In this document: positions 58,983-64,000 of the stretch, piece after piece
How positions within the stretch are numbered: the first letter of the stretch is position 1
Layout: the number at the start of each line of letters is the position of its first letter
Origin: Paramecium tetraurelia
Taxonomy: Eukaryota > Ciliophora > Oligohymenophorea > Peniculida > Parameciidae
Direction of reading: 5' to 3'
Assembly (NCBI RefSeq): GCF_000165425.1
Contig: NW_001799032.1
Span: forward strand, 111,918 to 175,917
DNA: 64,000 bases
The notes under the pieces: model-generated
Database searches by the model: none
What the model was told of the DNA's origin: nothing
Seen by the model: the letters and a program-made list of their open reading frames with translations, nothing else
Made by a program: the position numbers and the translations under genes

Positions 58983-61184
58983 TCATTGATGAGAATCTGG
59001 GCTTGGCTTTTGTTGATGAACCTAGTAATTATAATAAATTTTTGAAAAGTCCTCGTAAACTCGTCTAAAAAATAATAAGATATCCTTAGATTCAAACGGC
59101 AAGTTAATATAGTCTAAGCCCTTTATTATTGCTTAAATAAACTTGTGAAACTAATTTAATTGAAATTTAGCCTTGCAATATGGACAAACAAATGATTGCT
59201 CGGTAATGTGTTTGAGTTTGCAGGACTTCTCTTTTGGTGATGAAATTAATCTCTTCGAACATCTAACAAAACCATTCATATCCAAAAAGTAATCAGTCTA
59301 ACACAATTCATGTTTCACCTAATATGGAGCATAGCTATCACACTTTCCGCATTAACTGATTATTTTTAATGGAATTCTTTTCAATTTAGCCCATGGTTCA
59401 AGTTCTTAATTGTTATTAGAAGTTGTTACAATGACACCTTTCGGAGTGTTTTATCTAATTTATTTGCTATTATTTGTTTCTTAATGAGGTGAATTAATAA
59501 CAGTTGTTGATTTTCTTTATTGTTTTTGTTTTAATGCATAATCACTTAATTAAGAAGCTCTCTTCTTTTAATCTTTATTATAAATAAGTTTATCAAGAGC
59601 CATAGTCAATTATTTTTCAATCAAGTCTGTGTCATCTGTTTTAATCATAATATTCTTAGCATTCAATATTGCAATATCGATATTTTAGATTAATTAGTCA
59701 ATTCTTTTCTTCTATTCATTATGTTTATCTTCAGTCAATTAAGAAATCTCATCTGCTTCCTTAGTTATGAAAGCTCCTAAATTGCATAAGTAGAGCTATT
59801 GCATTTTTTAAAACGACACCTGATATTCTTATATCATTTAAGTGACTTAATCAGTGGATTAATTCAATTTGAGGCCCTTAAGATCTAAAAATTTATTGGA
59901 ATTCTTTTGAAGTTCTTGTAAATCTTGAGAACACCTTTATCCATAATTTTAAATGAAAACTGAGAGCTTTTACTCCTGCCTCTTTGAAGCATTCAATATT
60001 AGAGTTATACATTCAAGTCTGGAAAAATATTAATTAATTTATTCAGCTATCTTTTATGATATCTTTTTCATTGACAATTAATAAAAAGGTTCAAAAATTT
60101 GTAGAGCATGTTATAAATTTTATTTTTATTTCGTTATAAATTACAATTAATATTTAGTAAATGTTTATTCGAAGTTTTAAGACATTTCTTTTATATTTTT
60201 TATACTTGTTTCAGCTTTATGAATGTGAAAACAATAAAAATCTTGGTCAAATATCTCCATTTTAGCTAATCCAAAAGCTTCCAATAATATGGTCAAAGAT
60301 GACAATTAAATCTCTTCTTAAATCAAGAAATCGTCCATTTATTCAATTACAGGTTAAATTATGTATTTGTCATAATTCTAGGTAAAACATTGTTGTAAAT
60401 TATATGCAATATCTAAAAATTCTGATTTGAACAATATATCCTATTGATTTTCTCGTAACTATAATAATTATTATGCTAATCTATATCCTAATTATTCAAT
60501 TACCTTTACTTCGCTTAACTTTGATAATTCCTGCAAGTTTTTATAAAGATTTTTATCATTTCCTGTTTTCAGATAATTTATTAAATAATTCGAATAATTT
60601 ACTATAACTTATTCACTTTGTCTAAATAATCTCTCTCTTAATTACGAAATTTAATCTTAAAGCCAAACCTAGTGAAAGTTTAAAATTTTATCATCAAATT
60701 TACCCAAAACGGTAATTATTTTTATTAAATTTTGCTCACTCTTTGCTATAATATAAAATTCGCCTAATTCTCCTGATTCTTGTTCAAGACAATTTATATT
60801 AACCAAAAATTCTTATTCCCATTTTTCAAAATCTACATCCGCAGACTTTATTTCATTTTGTACATTCGAGATAAATTCACGCATTTTTCCTAATTGTTCT
60901 ATTATTATAGAATCCTCTATGGTTTTCTAAGAGTGATATGTCTTTAACAAATGAAAATGCCTATCAAAAAAATTCCTGCAAGCAATTAAATAATCCTCCT
61001 CACTAAAATCAGAAGTTGTGATAAATTTGTTCATCTCTTCTTTTATGATGATTAACTCATCAAGCTATTTATTAAATTATTCCAACAAAACTTATGGATA
61101 ACTTATGTCGAACTCTGTAAAAGTTTAATATCTGATAAGGTGTAGTTATTAACTATAATTATTATTTGTTGCACAGCAACCCAT
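58983..61184 (-). CDS. 733-residue MGCC-starting coiled-coil zinc-finger protein
   Basis: One intact frame of 734 codons with no intron. The start MGCCATNNNYSQQ fits N-myristoylation plus double palmitoylation. A long helical Gln/Glu/Lys region follows (EQLGKMREFISNVQNEIKSA, ECITLILNASKRQEQKLSVF). The C-terminal third has a Cys/His cluster: SQCGKCDSYAPYQVKHELC, then FVRCSKRL, CKLKH and FVCPYCKAKFQLN, enough for two zinc sites. The same frame is open upstream to MESFRNQKANKLIDDF at 61301, separated by a single TGA at 61206-61208. The layout (helical rods plus zinc domain) recalls TRIM-like proteins in reverse order. Function unknown. Confidence 0.68.
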
Positions 61185-61301
61185 TTATATTTAATTTTAT
61201 ATAATTCAAAAGCATTTATTGCTGTTTTCAATGTATTTTATGGTTGTATTTTCAAAATCATCTATTAATTTATTTGCTTTCTAGTTCCTAAATGACTCCA
61301 T

Positions 61302-62269
61302 TTTAGAATTCGCAAATAGAGATTTATTTTTAATGACTTAAATGATGACATTTCTTCAAACAAAATTAATATTAGAAAAACCTTTTGGAATAGTATTTTG
61401 ATATTAATCTAATTAAAAGAATTTTATCATTAAATAATTAGAATAAATTACTATTCTAAAGATTGAAAATTATTTGTTCTTAAGATTTGATAGAATTTAA
61501 ACAACTCTTTCAAATTATTTCTGTTTACTTAAATTGAAAAGTTATGTAGATATCTCTAAAAATATTTAGCTTTCAAAGCATCAATTAAAATCTATAATTA
61601 CAATAAAATTTTGGATGATTTAGAAAAATTAATTATTTTTTTTTTATTATAGTTTTATAAAGCTCGTCTGTACATTAATTTATAGTTGTTATCAAGATAA
61701 TATAATTGAAATATAACACAAAATAAATAGAAGTTATCCATTTAGGGATAAAATTGACATACATTATCTGGATGTTGAATCGCTCATAAAAAGGTATTGA
61801 AATTTTTAGTGATAAATCTTGTTGCCTGAATGGATGTTTGACAATAATTGTTTTGTATTTTGATTCTGTAATTCTTAAAGAATCAAGCTGTCGCTACATT
61901 AAGTTACCTCAGTTAACAAATTTTTCTGGTTTTATAAAATAAAACCCAACTTAAAAAGTAATAGAAATTCAATATTATTTTTTTAATGAAAAAATAGGGC
62001 GTAAAATAAAAAAAAGAAGATTTATTGGTTTCTTTTAAAGATATTAATGAATCATTCCTCCATATAGCTTAATTGAAATATAGATAAGTGAGAAGATCTA
62101 AAACTGTCGATAATTCTCTTATTAGATTAAATTCAAGACGAAACCGAAAAAGAAATGATCTAGGTAGAAAGTTAACGACAGATCGAATAGGAATAGATGT
62201 TAATTGTTGGAAAAATAGATATTCTCTAATATTTTTAAGTTAATGATTTTAATTAATAAAATTCCTTTG
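61302..62269. other. AT-rich intergenic region
   Basis: About 1 kb with long A and T tracts. No frame with protein-like composition was found. Confidence 0.5.
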
Positions 62270-62700
62270 TAGAAGAATTCAAAAATTGAAAGAAGACCTG
62301 ATCATAAAAATATCAAATGATAAGAAAGATCATAAAATTATTAAAATTTTAGTTCAACTTAAAGTATTAGATGAGAGATATATATATAGTGTGGATCAAT
62401 TCTCTTCATTTATTAGTTTAAATGAAAGTTGAATTGAAGAAATAATAATTTGAAAATATAAAAATTAGAAATACTTCGCTGTTTGGATCAAATATAGTGA
62501 GATGTGACTTAAGCGGATCTGAATTTGACATAACATGATTAGTGGATTGAATCTAAAACGAAATATTTAAGAATAAAGAAGTTAAAGTAATAATCATGGT
62601 GGTAGAGTATCATAGGGTTCTTTTTTCAGATGGCAAGTCAGTAGCATCATGCAATGTTGATAATTCAATTCAGTTTTTGGATGTGAAACAAAAAAATACA
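62270..62700 (+). pseudogene. Relic of a pentapeptide plus WD40 repeat gene
   Basis: Three short, frame-shifted fragments in the right order match the large ciliate family whose members have a helical N-terminal region, a pentapeptide-like strip and WD40 repeats. They are DLIIKISNDKKDHKIIKIL and LVQLKVLDERYIYSVDQF, then KKQQFENIKIRNTSLFGSN with IVRCDLSGSEFD, then VLFSDGKSVASCNVDNSIQF followed by LDVKQK. The WD repeat has lost the Pro of SPDG and the Trp of LWD. There is no open frame linking them and no further blades follow. This is a decayed gene copy or a fragment. Confidence 0.6.
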
Positions 62701-62991
62701 GATTGTAATAAAAGAAAAGGGCTAAGCAAAATTAGTTTATTTCTCATCTCATAATCCTATACCAGCTTTTTAATTTCACATTTTGTATTTATGTAATCTT
62801 AAGAAAGAGAAAGAATGTTTAAGATTCTCAACTTACAATTAAAAGTTTATCTTAAATCAAATTCATTCCATTAATATTGGCATTGTCAAATTCAGATACA
62901 ATCAAGTAAGTCATTTCTCACTAAATTTGTTCCTAATTGAATAAATTTGTGATAATTTGTTTAATATTTTCAAAATCTTCTTCAGAGTAAT

Positions 62992-63195
62992 TCCATTTTA
63001 TTAAAGTCATGATCTTTAAATTTTGTTTTGAGAACATCTTTTAATCCCTTAATCTTACTTTTTCCAACATTATCTCTATTTTTATTATGAAGAGATCCCA
63101 TCAAAATTTCTTCTTCAAGTTGCCTTTGATTTTCAAAAATTTGAGGATCTAAAACCTTTGAAGAATATTAATATTTGAAATTTTTCCAAATTGAA
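62992..63195 (-). pseudogene. Gene fragment, unknown
   Basis: About 65 codons of protein-like sequence: SSKVLDPQIFENQRQLEEEI then MGSLHNKNRDNVGKSKIKGL and FKDHDFNKMELL before TGA. No start codon or intron connects it to anything upstream. It lies beside the WD40-family relic and may be a fragment of a related gene. Confidence 0.35.
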
Positions 63196-64000
63196 ATAGA
63201 AAAACCCAGATGACAAGTTAAGGAAATAAAATTTACTAATAGCTATTGAAAAAATTTTAAGCATCATTGAATAGCATCGAATGGGCTTTAATTTCATCAG
63301 ATATTTTTAGGAAGTTACTTTATTTTTGGAAAATATTTATTATCAAAACAATTTTTACTTTATTATTTTAGTCTTTCTCTAGTCTTTTCTTTTCTTTATT
63401 AATTTGTTGAAGTTCAGTAAATTTCAAAATGTATATCAAAATTTGGAGTATTTTATTTTGTTTTCATTAACTAAACATTTTTATTCGAATCATTAACTTA
63501 TCTCTCATAATTATTTTAAAATATTTGTGGTAGTGTGTTACTTCGTGGGTCATGATGATTCGCTTTAGGGGCACCAAACCCGATGCATCTGCATGAGGTG
63601 TCACTATCGCAGTTATTGTAAGGAAAATAACCATCCTTCAGCAAGGATGCTACTTTGTAAATTTTGCACCACATTTAAAATGTCTAATAACATTTGTTGC
63701 ACTGAGAGATAATTTGAGATTTAAAGTCAAAGGTAGAAAAACATATCTCGATCAAGGAGGAAAAGAAAGTGATTAACTTACATGGTCATTTGTCTTATAT
63801 GTTGATAATAATTGTGATCATAATATTTCTTTTTATTATAATAACTTCCTCTGCTTTTAAAATAAAATTAATATTGAAATTTTATTTTTTATATTTTAAG
63901 AATCCATAATTTTTCATTTAAATCATTAGAGAAATTAAATATGGGAACTTTAAAATAACTGATTAATTGAATTTTGGGGCCTATTAAATTCCTTTCCACC
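63196..64000. other. AT-rich end of window with one GC-rich patch
   Basis: No coding region is evident. A patch at about 63530-63680 is much less AT-rich than anything around it and includes a 6-bp hairpin (ATCCTT, loop CAGC, AAGGAT); it may be a structured RNA and is treated as a finding. Confidence 0.45.

Noticed and set aside
63560-63640. Telomerase RNA, because of CCAAACCC in the GC-rich patch
   Set aside because: The GTCA template-boundary element expected just upstream of ciliate templates is not in place, and no pseudoknot could be drawn.
1-64000. Germline (micronuclear) DNA with internal eliminated sequences
   Set aside because: The short insertions that break frames start GT and end AG and behave as introns. 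I saw no clear pattern of TA-flanked unique inserts.
1-64000. tRNA genes
   Set aside because: No cloverleaf with A and B boxes was found by eye in the intergenic regions; a tRNAscan run would be decisive.

Overview
The window reads as nuclear DNA of a Paramecium-like ciliate, probably macronuclear. TAA and TAG occur throughout convincing coding sequence where glutamine is expected and TGA is the only stop. Genes are split by tiny introns of about 19 to 31 nt, nearly always GT(A)...TAG. Intergenic DNA is short and very AT-rich, and genes lie on both strands with no operons. A standard-code reading breaks almost every gene, so the gene models here were read by hand with TAA/TAG = Gln. Internal exon borders and some starts are approximate.

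Layout. 1-9.9 kb: a partial zinc-finger/coiled-coil gene, RPN11 (19S proteasome deubiquitinase), a protein kinase, a coiled-coil gene, an eL38-like ribosomal protein, CK2 beta, a C-terminally anchored membrane protein and a PTB/hnRNP L-like RNA-binding protein. 11-19 kb: a coiled-coil protein, a TRAF-type zinc-finger protein, deoxyhypusine synthase, a small Cys-rich membrane protein, a secreted acidic Asn/Gln-rich protein, a Rab21-like GTPase and an MGVCC-starting lipid-anchored candidate. 19.1-30.9 kb: the most unusual part. Three large genes (904, about 937 and 791 residues) each look like a string of beta-grasp (ubiquitin-like) repeats. Between them lie a coiled-coil gene, a 100-residue charged protein and a CAMK-type kinase. 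31.7-45 kb: a Myb-like protein, a VWA-domain protein, an Atg8, a large MGICGG-starting C2-like protein, a coiled-coil protein, a COA1-like mitochondrial protein and a multi-pass membrane protein. 45.5-61.2 kb: histone H2A, an FCP1-type phosphatase, a CFAP144-like and a PG-rich-repeat axonemal protein, a RING-ended Vps-like protein, a DHHC acyltransferase gene that looks damaged, a WD40 protein, a second kinase, coiled-coil proteins and a 733-residue MGCC-starting zinc-finger protein. 61.3-64 kb: almost gene-free, with the relic of a pentapeptide/WD40 gene and a GC-rich, hairpin-bearing patch that could be an RNA gene.

Most genes are single-copy housekeeping or ciliary functions whose neighbours do not share a pathway. 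The exception is the 19-31 kb cluster, where three related-looking multi-Ubl scaffolds sit together. Several genes carry one-base frame slips or in-frame TGA codons that no intron explains. These may be assembly errors, decay or recoding, and each is listed separately.
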